A stretch of 9,324 nt of DNA, from contig CAYMPC010000042.1 of the NCBI GenBank assembly GCA_964392465.1, positions 1 through 9,324 on the forward strand, given 5' to 3'. Numbering within the stretch: position 1 is the stretch's first letter; each line of letters begins with the position of its first letter. A program made the translations under genes and the position numbers. The stretch comes from JAAXVZ01 sp964392465 (GTDB taxonomy: Archaea > Nanobdellota > Nanobdellia > Woesearchaeales > GW2011-AR15). Positions 1 through 5,424 of this stretch are shown here, piece after piece. Below the pieces are notes generated by a model, which was given only the letters and a program-made list of their open reading frames with translations, did no database searches and had not been told where the DNA came from.

Positions 1-100
1 ACGTGATTCGAACACGCGCACCCTCTATGGGACTAGGCCCTCAACCTAGCGCATCCAGTCCAAGCAACATGCTTGTTTGACCAGGCTCTGCCACCCCCGC
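1..100 (-). tRNA. tRNA-Leu(GAG), partial, with a D-arm intron
   Basis: A class II tRNA read on the minus strand. The acceptor 5' strand GCGGGGG is at 100-94. The anticodon stem CUAGG/CCUAG encloses loop UUGAGGG with anticodon GAG at 42-40. A long variable arm (CCC/GGG) and a T arm with loop UUCGAAU follow. The window begins inside the gene, so the 3' acceptor strand is missing. A 22-nt insertion sits at the 3' side of the D loop; removing it leaves a normal leucine D arm ending GGUCAAAUGCG. It lies downstream of rpoD, where archaea often carry a tRNA-Leu before rpl18e. No good TATA box lies just upstream, so it is probably processed from the operon transcript. Confidence 0.93.
55..76 (-). other. 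22-nt non-canonical tRNA intron in the D arm of tRNA-Leu
   Basis: The precursor folds as a BHB motif. Central helix GGUC/GACU is followed by 5' bulge AAA, inner hairpin CAAGCA-UGU-UGCUUG, and 3' bulge GGA before the D-stem strand UGC. Cutting both bulges between their second and third bases removes 22 nt and joins exons as GGUCAA+AUGCG, restoring D-stem pairs GCA/UGC. The outer helix is not contiguous, so this is a relaxed BHB. The cut sites are inferred from the fold. Confidence 0.85.
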
Positions 101-156
101 ATATTGAGAGTGTATGAGCCATTAGCCCTTTTGATTGTTATTCAACTAATTAAAAA

Positions 157-939
157 TTATTTAATTAGTTCGTTTAATTCCTCAAGCTTGCTATCTAATA
201 TATCTAATGCTTGAGTTAAAATCTCATTGGCAGTTAATTGCCCCCAAGATTCTATCTGAAAAATATATTCTTTATCATTATAATCAACTTTAATTATTTC
301 TTCATTAATATTTGCAACAGCATCTACTAAGTTGTTCTCTAAAATTAAATCTTGATCAATTTCTCCTTTTTTATTAAATATCTGTGGAGGATACATCTCT
401 TTGTATTTCTCAATATCTGGATTTTTATTATTTATTTTCAAATTCGGATTGAAATTATACCATATATGGCCAGGTGACCATTTTGTATGATTTTTTCCCT
501 TGCCCAATATTGCTGTTGCAATAAGTTCTATCTCTTGGTCTTTCAGTAGTTTCACTATTGGCATTTTAAGATGAACCGGCTTAACTTTTGGGTCAGCTGA
601 TTTCATATCAGAAGCATATACTGTCTTTGGTCCTTTTTCTTTTAAAGTTAATTGCAAAGTACATTTTGCTTTTTTTTCTTTTATGTCTTCTTCTGTTTTA
701 GGAAGCTCATATGATTTAAGGTCTGTTGTCAATGGCAATAACCCTAGTCTGTGCGCTATTATTTCATCATATAATGCAGAGCTATTTTTTTTTAGTTCTA
801 TATCTTCAATAGCCATGACAGGAACTTCACTTAGCATTATTCTTCTTAATGCATTCGCATATCCTGGAAATGTGTCTTTCAAAATAAAAGACATTCTCAT
901 TTTATCTTTTGAAATTTTTAGGATCTCGAATTTTGCCAA
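157..939 (-). CDS. rpoD: DNA-directed RNA polymerase subunit D (Rpo3)
   Basis: Archaeal counterpart of bacterial alpha and eukaryotic Rpb3; it pairs with subunit L to nucleate polymerase assembly. The alpha-type dimerisation region is at about residues 20-70 (FPGYANALRR, then DEIIAHRLGLLPL). An insert region covers about 75-215, and the C-terminal dimerisation helix (TANEILTQALDIL) is at 237-248. I chose the TTG at 939: it lies one base after the rps11 stop, has GGAGG 8 nt upstream inside the last rps11 codons, and gives 260 aa beginning MAKFEIL, as in homologues. An in-frame ATG at 984 would add 15 charged residues and overlap rps11 by 44 nt. Only one cysteine (Cys93) is present, so the insert cannot hold the Fe-S cluster found in many archaeal D subunits. 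Confidence 0.95.
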   Translation of the reverse strand: MAKFEILKISKDKMRMSFILKDTFPGYANALRRIMLSEVPVMAIEDIELKKNSSALYDEIIAHRLGLLPLTTDLKSYELPKTEEDIKEKKAKCTLQLTLKEKGPKTVYASDMKSADPKVKPVHLKMPIVKLLKDQEIELIATAILGKGKNHTKWSPGHIWYNFNPNLKINNKNPDIEKYKEMYPPQIFNKKGEIDQDLILENNLVDAVANINEEIIKVDYNDKEYIFQIESWGQLTANEILTQALDILDSKLEELNELIK

Positions 940-940
940 T

Positions 941-1366
941 TTAGACCCTCCTTCCTCTTTTTCCGCCTTTTTTCCTGCAACCATCGTGAGGAATTGGTGT
1001 TACATCTTCAATTATTCCTATCTTTAAACCCATTCTTGATAATGCTCTTACTGCTGCTTGCGCCCCAGGTCCTGGATTATTTGGGCCATTATGCCCTCCT
1101 GGTGCTTTAATTTTAACATGAATTCCTGTAATTCCTTTTTCTAAAGCTGCTTCAGCGACCTTTTTTGATGCTGCCATTGCTGCAGTGGGAGAACTTTCTA
1201 ATCTGTGAGATTTAACAATTTGTCCTCCCGAAGAGATAGCAATTGTTTCGCTACCAGTTATATCTGTAATGTGAATAATTGTATCATTATATGAAGAATA
1301 GATGTGGCAGATCCCCCATCTTACATCTCTGCTTGTCCTTGCAGTTGGGCTTTCTTTTTCTCTCAT
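941..1366 (-). CDS. rps11: Small ribosomal subunit protein uS11
   Basis: A 141-aa protein of the 30S platform that binds 16S rRNA near the mRNA exit. Family signatures are visible: WGICHIYSSYNDTIIHITD near residues 17-35, the segment PTAAMAASKKVAEAA at 60-74, the Gly/Pro-rich turn GGHNGPNNPGPGAQAA at 90-105, and the basic tail PIPHDGCRKKGGKRGRRV. Its length is normal for archaea. The start ATG overlaps the rps4 stop in an ATGA arrangement, so translation is probably coupled; GAGGAG in the end of rps4 lies just upstream. The final codons (gga agg agg gtc) also form the ribosome binding site for rpoD. Confidence 0.98.
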   Translation of the reverse strand: MREKESPTARTSRDVRWGICHIYSSYNDTIIHITDITGSETIAISSGGQIVKSHRLESSPTAAMAASKKVAEAALEKGITGIHVKIKAPGGHNGPNNPGPGAQAAVRALSRMGLKIGIIEDVTPIPHDGCRKKGGKRGRRV

Positions 1367-2076
1367 TCTTTAATCTCCTCTTCTACATCAGCTATTTCTT
1401 CTTTTTTTTCTTCTGCCTTTTCTTTTTTAATCTCTTCTTTCATTTCCTGTTTTGCTGATTTTCTTTTTTTTGCAGGTTTTTCTGCTTCTGCTGCTTTTTC
1501 TACTTCTTTTTCTCCTTCTTCTTTCAATCCTAACGCATGCATCTCTTTTCTTATTTCTGCCTGTAAAGAAACTCTTTCAGGATGATCTTCAGAAAATAAA
1601 GGAGAATCAACAGTGATTTTGATTAATGCTTCCTCTTGTGCTGTTAAAATATAAGAAGGGGAAGTAATTTTTTTATCTCCGACTATAATATGCTCATGTG
1701 TTATAAACTGTCTAGATTGCTTTATTGATCTTGCAAGTCCTTTTTTAAATACTATGGTCTGTAACCTTCTTTCACATAAATCTTTCAAAGAGATAGCAAG
1801 AATATCTTCCAAAATCGCTCCTTCCTTAATAAGGTTTAATTGATGCATTTTGGCAATTAAATCTTTTTTTTGCTGTTCAGAAGCACTATCTTTTCTTGGA
1901 ATTAATTCTTTAACCTGAAGTTTATATTTTTTAAGTAATGAATTTAATTTCCATAATTCTAATTTATTTTTGAAACCATATTCTTTCATTAATTCTTTTT
2001 CTTCATCAATCCTAAGCTTTTGCCATGGATGGCTTGGCTTGTCATACTTCTTTCTTAATTTTTTTGGATCTCCCAT
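1363..2076 (-). CDS. rps4: Small ribosomal subunit protein uS4
   Basis: A 237-aa primary 16S rRNA-binding protein of the 30S body. The N-terminal archaeal-type segment (MGDPKKLRKKYDKPSHPW) is followed by a helical region, and an S4 RNA-binding domain lies at about residues 102-165 (ERRLQTIVFKKGLARS, RQFITHEHIIVGDKKIT). From about residue 184 there is a Lys/Glu/Ala-rich, low-complexity tail of some 50 residues. Archaeal uS4 is usually near 170-180 aa, so this tail is an extension and is probably flexible or coiled. The gene starts 13 nt after the rps13 stop, with AAGGT upstream of the ATG, and overlaps rps11 by 4 nt. Confidence 0.97.
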   Translation of the reverse strand: MGDPKKLRKKYDKPSHPWQKLRIDEEKELMKEYGFKNKLELWKLNSLLKKYKLQVKELIPRKDSASEQQKKDLIAKMHQLNLIKEGAILEDILAISLKDLCERRLQTIVFKKGLARSIKQSRQFITHEHIIVGDKKITSPSYILTAQEEALIKITVDSPLFSEDHPERVSLQAEIRKEMHALGLKEEGEKEVEKAAEAEKPAKKRKSAKQEMKEEIKKEKAEEKKEEIADVEEEIKE

Positions 2077-2089
2077 TTTTTTACCTTAA

Positions 2090-2596
2090 TTATACTTTTC
2101 CTGATTTGGCTTCTGTTTTTCTTTTTACTCCAACTACTTTACCTTTATTTCTTCTGAAATTACTCTTTGTTCTCTGTCCTCTTACAGTAAGCCCTACTGC
2201 ATGCCTCAATCCTTTATAAGACTTAATTTTCTTCATTCTTCTTAAATCCTGTTCAACTGTAAAATCAAGTGTTCCTGTAACAAGATGTGTTGTTTTTCCT
2301 GTATCAAACTCTCTTTTTCTGTTTTTCATCCAGGAAGGGATATTATACTTATCAGGATTTAAAATAATGTCATTTAATCTTTCAATTTCGCCTTCATTTA
2401 GAAGACCTGCTTTTTTCATTGGATTGATATGTGCTATCCTGCATGCCATCATAGAATACATAATTCCAATTCCTTTTATTTTCATAAGTGCAATATGAAT
2501 TGCTTTTCCTCCAACTAAATCAGTATTGGCAACTCTGACAATGTGTCTTACTTGTTCCTTTGCTTGTTCTTTAACTTCTTTAACTTGTTCAACCAT
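2090..2596 (-). CDS. rps13: Small ribosomal subunit protein uS13
   Basis: A 168-aa protein of the 30S head that contacts 16S rRNA and the P-site tRNA. Visible parts are a charged N-terminal extension of about 15 residues (Glu/Lys/Gln repeats), the family core starting near RHIVRVANTDLVGGK, the helix-two-turn-helix region (LMKIKGIGIMYSMMACRIA, about 37-55), and the basic C-terminal signature KGLRHAVGLTVRGQRTKSN (about 128-146). It is the first gene of the operon. The ATG is preceded by an AT-rich stretch without a good Shine-Dalgarno sequence and by a 41-nt hairpin that should lie at the very 5' end of the mRNA. Confidence 0.97.
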   Translation of the reverse strand: MVEQVKEVKEQAKEQVRHIVRVANTDLVGGKAIHIALMKIKGIGIMYSMMACRIAHINPMKKAGLLNEGEIERLNDIILNPDKYNIPSWMKNRKREFDTGKTTHLVTGTLDFTVEQDLRRMKKIKSYKGLRHAVGLTVRGQRTKSNFRRNKGKVVGVKRKTEAKSGKV

Positions 2597-2606
2597 TTTA
2601 TAAAAT

Positions 2607-2647
2607 CCCGAGAATTAACAATAGAAACCCTATCGCTCTCACTCGGG
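2607..2647 (-). promoter_or_regulatory. Symmetric hairpin in the rps13 operon leader
   Basis: Read on the minus strand, CCCGAG (2647-2642) pairs with CTCGGG (2612-2607). A six-by-six internal loop (tgagag / ttaatt) follows, then CGATAG (2635-2630) pairs with CTATTG (2624-2619) around a five-base loop GGTTT. The hairpin starts about three bases after the transcription start predicted from the TATA box and ends ten bases before the start codon. It could be a ribosomal-protein binding site for feedback control or a 5' stabiliser. The fold is read from sequence; the role is inference. Confidence 0.6.
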
Positions 2648-2672
2648 TTATCTCTCTTGGAAATAAGGGTGA

Positions 2673-2680
2673 TTTATAAA
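2673..2680 (-). promoter_or_regulatory. TATA box of the rps13-rps4-rps11-rpoD operon
   Basis: TTTATAAA on the minus strand, preceded by CCAAATC as a possible BRE. The centre is about 26 nt upstream of 2650, giving a predicted leader of about 54 nt that contains the symmetric hairpin. Confidence 0.75.
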
Positions 2681-2714
2681 GATTTGGATTTTATTTAATC
2701 CCCTATTGAAGATA

Positions 2715-2812
2715 TGGGCCCGGCCAGAATCGAACTGGCGACCTTTGCCGTGTGAAGGCAATGTCATTTGCAGATTCATCTTTTATTGAATTAGCCGCTA
2801 GACCACGAGCCC
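2715..2812 (-). tRNA. tRNA-Val(CAC) with a D-loop intron
   Basis: Minus-strand class I tRNA. Acceptor GGGCUCG (2812-2806) pairs with CGGGCCC (2722-2716) and the discriminator A is 2715. The anticodon stem UUGCC/GGCAA encloses UUCACAC, anticodon CAC. The T arm carries loop UUCGAUU between GCCAG and CUGGC. No CCA is encoded. The D loop has 25 extra bases; without them it reads AGCGGCUAUGAC, as in ordinary archaeal tRNA-Val. Its own promoter lies just upstream, in the gap to the neighbouring membrane-protein gene. Confidence 0.96.
2768..2792 (-). other. 25-nt non-canonical tRNA intron in the D loop of tRNA-Val
   Basis: A near-perfect BHB. Central helix GCGG/CUGC (four pairs, one G-U), 5' bulge CUA, inner hairpin AUUCA/UGAAU with loop AUAAAAGA, and 3' bulge AAA leading into the D-stem strand UGAC, which pairs with GUC as the outer helix. 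Cutting after the second base of each bulge removes 25 nt and yields GCGGCU+AUGAC. Confidence 0.9.
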
Positions 2813-2833
2813 TTGAGAAAAAAGAAAAGATAA

Positions 2834-2847
2834 GAATATATAAAATT
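2834..2847 (-). promoter_or_regulatory. TATA box of tRNA-Val
   Basis: AATTTTATATATTC on the minus strand. The TTTATATA core is centred near 2840, predicting a start about 2-3 nt before the tRNA 5' end at 2812. Confidence 0.6.
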
Positions 2848-2850
2848 AAG

Positions 2851-3417
2851 CTAAGCTGCTAAAAAAGGCAAGTAAAAATATAATATAGATATAAAATAAA
2901 AGGTAATTGTTGCTAAGATGAAATTAACTATGTAAAACTGTGTTTTTTCAATATCAATATCTCCTTGCGCTATTTTTAAAAGATATTTTAGAAAATAATT
3001 TATTATTAGCGCTGCCATTGCGACAATAAAAAAATTAAAAGAGATAAAAAAAGTTACAAGGAAAAAAATAGGGATGTGCCTAATTGCTTTTGAGATATGC
3101 CTAACTTCTATACAAGACATTATTATTCTGTTCAATATTCCTAAAAAAAAGATTATTACGCTATAAATAAAGCCATAATAGTAAGATGCTGTTACTCCAA
3201 AAACAAAAACACAATCTAAAGGCAAGTATGGAATTGTTTGTTTCAATAGATTTTTAAAAAAATCAAGAAGCTCAAAAACCAAAATTATAATCAATGGCTT
3301 AAATGAATAAAATAGATAAAATAAAAACACAAATAAAGCTAACTTAGAGAATAGATAAAAGTATTTCTTCCGCTGACTCTGTTTAACACTCTCTCTTTTA
3401 TGTTTATGCTTAAACAT
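2851..3417 (-). CDS. Small multi-pass membrane protein, function unknown
   Basis: A 188-aa very hydrophobic protein rich in Phe, Ile, Leu and Tyr. The first 20 residues are strongly basic (MFKHKHKRESVKQSQRKK), suggesting a cytoplasmic N-terminus. Four or more membrane segments are likely at about 22-50, 68-95, 115-142 and 163-186. A short basic loop with two His (RHISKAIRHI) joins the second and third. No catalytic motif is recognisable. It is divergent from the translin-family gene and followed by tRNA-Val. A TATA box centred 26 nt from the ATG predicts a leaderless transcript, which supports this start. I do not recognise the family. Confidence 0.8.
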   Translation of the reverse strand: MFKHKHKRESVKQSQRKKYFYLFSKLALFVFLFYLFYSFKPLIIILVFELLDFFKNLLKQTIPYLPLDCVFVFGVTASYYYGFIYSVIIFFLGILNRIIMSCIEVRHISKAIRHIPIFFLVTFFISFNFFIVAMAALIINYFLKYLLKIAQGDIDIEKTQFYIVNFILATITFYFISILYFYLPFLAA

Positions 3418-3437
3418 CTGGCCATATCTTGTCTTTC

Positions 3438-3447
3438 TTATATAATT
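3438..3447 (-). promoter_or_regulatory. TATA box of the divergent membrane-protein gene
   Basis: AATTATATAA on the minus strand, centred about 26 nt upstream of the ATG at 3417, so the mRNA should start at or near the start codon. A second TATA-like run (TTTATATA, about 3459-3466) could give a 20-nt leader instead. Confidence 0.5.
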
Positions 3448-3508
3448 ATGTTTTATTTATATATAAAGATAATTGTTTTTATATACACGCTTTTCATCAT
3501 CAAATACT

Positions 3509-3516
3509 TTTATAAA
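3509..3516 (+). promoter_or_regulatory. TATA box of the translin-family gene
   Basis: TTTATAAA centred 26 nt before the ATG at 3539, predicting a leaderless mRNA. This is the main reason for choosing 3539 rather than an upstream in-frame ATG at 3473, which lies before the TATA box. Confidence 0.7.
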
Positions 3517-3538
3517 TCTGACCTTTTTATTTCTGGTT

Positions 3539-4117
3539 ATGATAGATAAAAAAATTTTTTCAAAGTTAAGAAAAGAATTAGAAGAAAGAGATAGTGTTAG
3601 AGAGGATCTAATTATAAATTCTAGGCCTATTTTAAAAGAATCTAAACAGGCAATATATGCATTGCACAAAGACTCTTTTAGAGAGGCAAAAAAGAGCATT
3701 GATGCTGCTAAAAAAGAAATTGAATCTTTAAAGAAATTAGTAAAAGCTAATCCTGCTCTTGATGTTGGAGCTTATAATGCTGCCCTGCAGGAATATGCAG
3801 AAGCCATAACTTATTATTATTTTGTTTCTGAAGATAGACTAATTAGTAATGAAGAGATAGATGTTGATGCTGAAAATTATTTATTAGGTATATGTGATTT
3901 AACAGGAGAATTGGCAAGGAGAGCTGTTTTTTGTGTTGTAAATGAAAAATACAAGGAAGTGAAAAAGATAAATGAGTTTGTTGAAATAATCCATAATGAG
4001 TTTTTGGAGTTTGAATTGAGGAATGGAGAGATAAGAAGAAAATCTGATTCTATTAAATGGAATATGAAAAAGATTGAAGAGATAATGTATGATTTAAAGA
4101 TTAGGGGAAAGATATAG
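3539..4117 (+). CDS. Translin/TRAX-family RNA-binding protein
   Basis: A 192-aa, all-helical, charged protein of the archaeal translin family. Archaeal Trax-like members form C3PO-like octamers, and at least one binds and cleaves RNA; eukaryotic C3PO removes tRNA leaders and siRNA passenger strands. Family features seen are the N-terminal helices ending SKQAIYALHKDSFREAKKSI (35-54), LQEYAEAITYYYF with acidic residues Glu85 and Glu88, the signature YLLGICDLTGELARRA (114-129), and the basic C-terminal segment IRRKSDSIKWNMKKIE (165-180). Length is typical. The predicted leaderless transcript fixes the start at 3539. It is followed 20 nt later by a PepSY-like gene, probably in the same transcript. 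Whether this copy is an active nuclease cannot be told from sequence alone. Confidence 0.85.
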   Translation: MIDKKIFSKLRKELEERDSVREDLIINSRPILKESKQAIYALHKDSFREAKKSIDAAKKEIESLKKLVKANPALDVGAYNAALQEYAEAITYYYFVSEDRLISNEEIDVDAENYLLGICDLTGELARRAVFCVVNEKYKEVKKINEFVEIIHNEFLEFELRNGEIRRKSDSIKWNMKKIEEIMYDLKIRGKI

Positions 4118-4137
4118 TTTGTAAAAAGTGAAGGATT

Positions 4138-4629
4138 ATGGAATTTAAAGAAGCATTAGAAAAATTAGTAAAATCCAAAGAATATAAAAGTTGGAAAAAG
4201 GAAAATAATCTTTATTATTTAAGCCATGGTTTTATTATGGTTGACCCTCAAGTGAAAGAAGAATGGCAGATGGGTTACTGCAATCCTAAAAATAATAATA
4301 TAACTACTTTTTCAATTTCTGAAAAGATTAGTCAAAACCCAGAAGCAGAAGCATTAAACAATGAAACAGAAATAATGAAGCTTGACTTAGAAAAAGTAAA
4401 AATTACATTAAAAGAAGCATTGGAAAAAGCAGAAAAAATACAAAAAGAAAAATATTCGGCACACTCTCCGTTTAAGAAAATTGTATTATTGCAAAAACTA
4501 GATATAGGACAAGTATGGAATATAACCTATGTCACTAATACTTTTAAAACATTGAACATAAAAATTGATTCTGAGACAGGAGAAGTTATTAAGGATGAAT
4601 TGATGGATTTGTTCAGGATAGAAAAATAA
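4138..4629 (+). CDS. PepSY-like domain protein, function unknown
   Basis: A 163-aa soluble protein without a signal peptide or membrane segment. The C-terminal half (about 86-153) looks like a PepSY-type fold: a helix ITLKEALEKAEKIQKEKY, a strand KKIVLLQKL, a strand with VWNITYVTNTF, and a closing IKIDSETGEVIKDEL in which the D-x-x-T-G-E-V turn is the usual PepSY ending. The N-terminal half has a similar helix-strand pattern (EFKEALEKL, YYLSHGFIMVD, WQMGYCN), so it may hold a degenerate second copy. It is 20 nt downstream of the translin-family gene, with GTGAAGG before the ATG. The family call is by pattern only. Confidence 0.6.
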   Translation: MEFKEALEKLVKSKEYKSWKKENNLYYLSHGFIMVDPQVKEEWQMGYCNPKNNNITTFSISEKISQNPEAEALNNETEIMKLDLEKVKITLKEALEKAEKIQKEKYSAHSPFKKIVLLQKLDIGQVWNITYVTNTFKTLNIKIDSETGEVIKDELMDLFRIEK

Positions 4630-4710
4630 ATAATTTGAAAGAACGTATTATACTTTCTGTTTTCATTTATAAAAATATCTCATTTCAAAAATATATATTT
4701 AATGTTAATA

Positions 4711-4721
4711 GTTTTTATAAA
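4711..4721 (+). promoter_or_regulatory. Candidate TATA box of the dut operon
   Basis: GTTTTTATAAA predicts a start near 4743 and a leader of about 37 nt. A second candidate, TTATTTAAAA near 4757-4766 after CCAAA, would make dut leaderless or nearly so. Other TATA-like runs occur in this AT-rich gap, so the choice is uncertain. Confidence 0.45.
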
Positions 4722-4779
4722 CCAAAAAGATAATTAAAAAATAGTTTCGGACCAAATTATTTAAAAAAACTGATGAAAA

Positions 4780-5208
4780 ATGGTAGATGTATCTGTAGTA
4801 AGGATGGATAAAAGTTTGACAATGCCTTTTTATGCACATGAAGGAGATGCTGGCATTGATTTAAGATCTTCTGTTTATATTATCATTAAGCCTAATGAAA
4901 CACAAACTGTGCCTACTGGAATTAAAATGGCTATTCCAGAAAATTATGTGGGCCTAGTTTGGGATAAGTCAGGATATGCTTCTAAAAATTCAATAAAAAC
5001 AATGGCAGGTGTAATTGATTCTGGATATAGAGGAGAAATAAAAGTAGTTATGATTAATCTTGGAAAACAGGATTTTGAAATAAAAAAAGATATGAAAATT
5101 GCACAGATTTTGATACAACCTATTGTTCACGCTAATTTAATAGAAAAAGAAGAGCTTGAAGAATCTGTAAGAGGAGAAGGCGGCTTCGGAAGTACAGGAA
5201 GACATTAA
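4780..5208 (+). CDS. dut: dUTP diphosphatase, trimeric type
   Basis: A 142-aa enzyme that hydrolyses dUTP to dUMP and pyrophosphate, keeping uracil out of DNA and feeding dTMP synthesis. All five motifs of the homotrimeric family are present in order: motif I AHEGDAGIDLRS (19-30), II DKSGYAS (62-68), III GVIDSGYRGEI (77-87) with the catalytic Asp80 and stacking Tyr83, IV MKIAQILIQPI (105-115), and V RGEGGFGSTG (131-140), the Gly-rich flap over the phosphates. Motif II has Lys where many members have Arg. Length is typical of the single-domain enzyme. A 35-aa microprotein with a PIP-like motif begins 46 nt downstream, probably in the same transcript. Thymidylate kinase is nearby on the other strand. 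Confidence 0.96.
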   Translation: MVDVSVVRMDKSLTMPFYAHEGDAGIDLRSSVYIIIKPNETQTVPTGIKMAIPENYVGLVWDKSGYASKNSIKTMAGVIDSGYRGEIKVVMINLGKQDFEIKKDMKIAQILIQPIVHANLIEKEELEESVRGEGGFGSTGRH

Positions 5209-5254
5209 GCAAAATAGTAAAAACAAAAAATAAAAACAAAAAAGAGGAAAGAAA

Positions 5255-5362
5255 ATGAAGAAACCACAACCAGTAACAAACAAGACAACAATCAGCTATG
5301 ATGCTATGATAAAGAGCAAAAAACTAGATTCTTTTTTTGATGATGAAAGTCAGGAAGATTAA
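5255..5362 (+). CDS. 35-aa microprotein with a PCNA-binding (PIP-box)-like C-terminus
   Basis: A short reading frame MKKPQPVTNKTT...SFFDDESQED. It has a clear ribosome binding site (GAGGA, six bases before the ATG) and lies 46 nt after dut on the same strand. Residues 21-28, SKKLDSFF, match the PCNA-interacting motif Q-x-x-hydrophobic-x-x-aromatic-aromatic, with Ser in place of Gln, basic residues before it and an acidic tail after it. The rest is polar and probably disordered. A T-rich tract follows the stop. In archaea, tails of the type LDSFF occur on replication and repair proteins. The small size means chance cannot be excluded, but position, binding site and motif agree. The likely role, tethering to PCNA near dUTPase or titrating PCNA, is inference. 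Confidence 0.6.
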   Translation: MKKPQPVTNKTTISYDAMIKSKKLDSFFDDESQED

Positions 5363-5387
5363 TTTTTCTTTTTTATTTGGTTTTCTT
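5361..5387 (+). terminator. T-rich tract after the dut-microprotein unit
   Basis: Runs of five and six T in a pyrimidine-rich stretch start right at the microprotein stop codon. Archaeal polymerases terminate at U-rich RNA without a hairpin, so this is a plausible terminator. Confidence 0.45.
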
Positions 5388-5394
5388 AATTAAA

Positions 5395-5406
5395 TTTAAA
5401 TATAAA
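5395..5406 (+). promoter_or_regulatory. TATA box of the 73-aa Cys-containing protein
   Basis: TTTAAATATAAA. The TTTAAATA part is centred about 26 nt before the ATG at 5425, predicting a leaderless mRNA and supporting that start over an in-frame TTG at 5377, which lies upstream of the box. Confidence 0.55.
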
Positions 5407-5424
5407 CCATTTCTACAAAACTTT

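Noticed and set aside
1..100. Reading the odd tRNA-Leu as a degenerate or pseudo tRNA
   Set aside because: All visible stems are intact once a BHB-bounded 22-nt insertion is removed, so an intron explains it better than decay.
683..1027. Open frame on the plus strand opposite rpoD and rps11
   Set aside because: It lies antisense to two certain genes, has a low-complexity Ser/Phe/Ile composition from reverse-read Lys/Glu codons, and no ribosome binding site or TATA box.
1304..1585. Ser/Phe-rich open frame on the plus strand opposite the uS4 tail
   Set aside because: It is the reverse image of the Lys/Glu-rich uS4 tail, with no independent coding signal.
3473..3538. Upstream in-frame ATG extending the translin-family protein by 22 residues
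   Set aside because: It precedes the TATA box that predicts a transcript starting at 3539, and the extra residues are not part of the family fold.
3457..3699. Minus-strand frame across the translin-family promoter and 5' end
   Set aside because: It covers two promoters and the start of a recognised gene on the other strand; its composition is not protein-like.
4637..4657. Inverted repeat GAAAG/CTTTC downstream of the PepSY-like gene as a terminator
   Set aside because: Only five weak pairs around an 11-base loop, with a poor T tract; expected by chance in such AT-rich sequence.
5377..5424. TTG start adding 16 residues to the 73-aa cysteine protein
   Set aside because: No ribosome binding site, and it lies upstream of the TATA box that fits a leaderless start at 5425.
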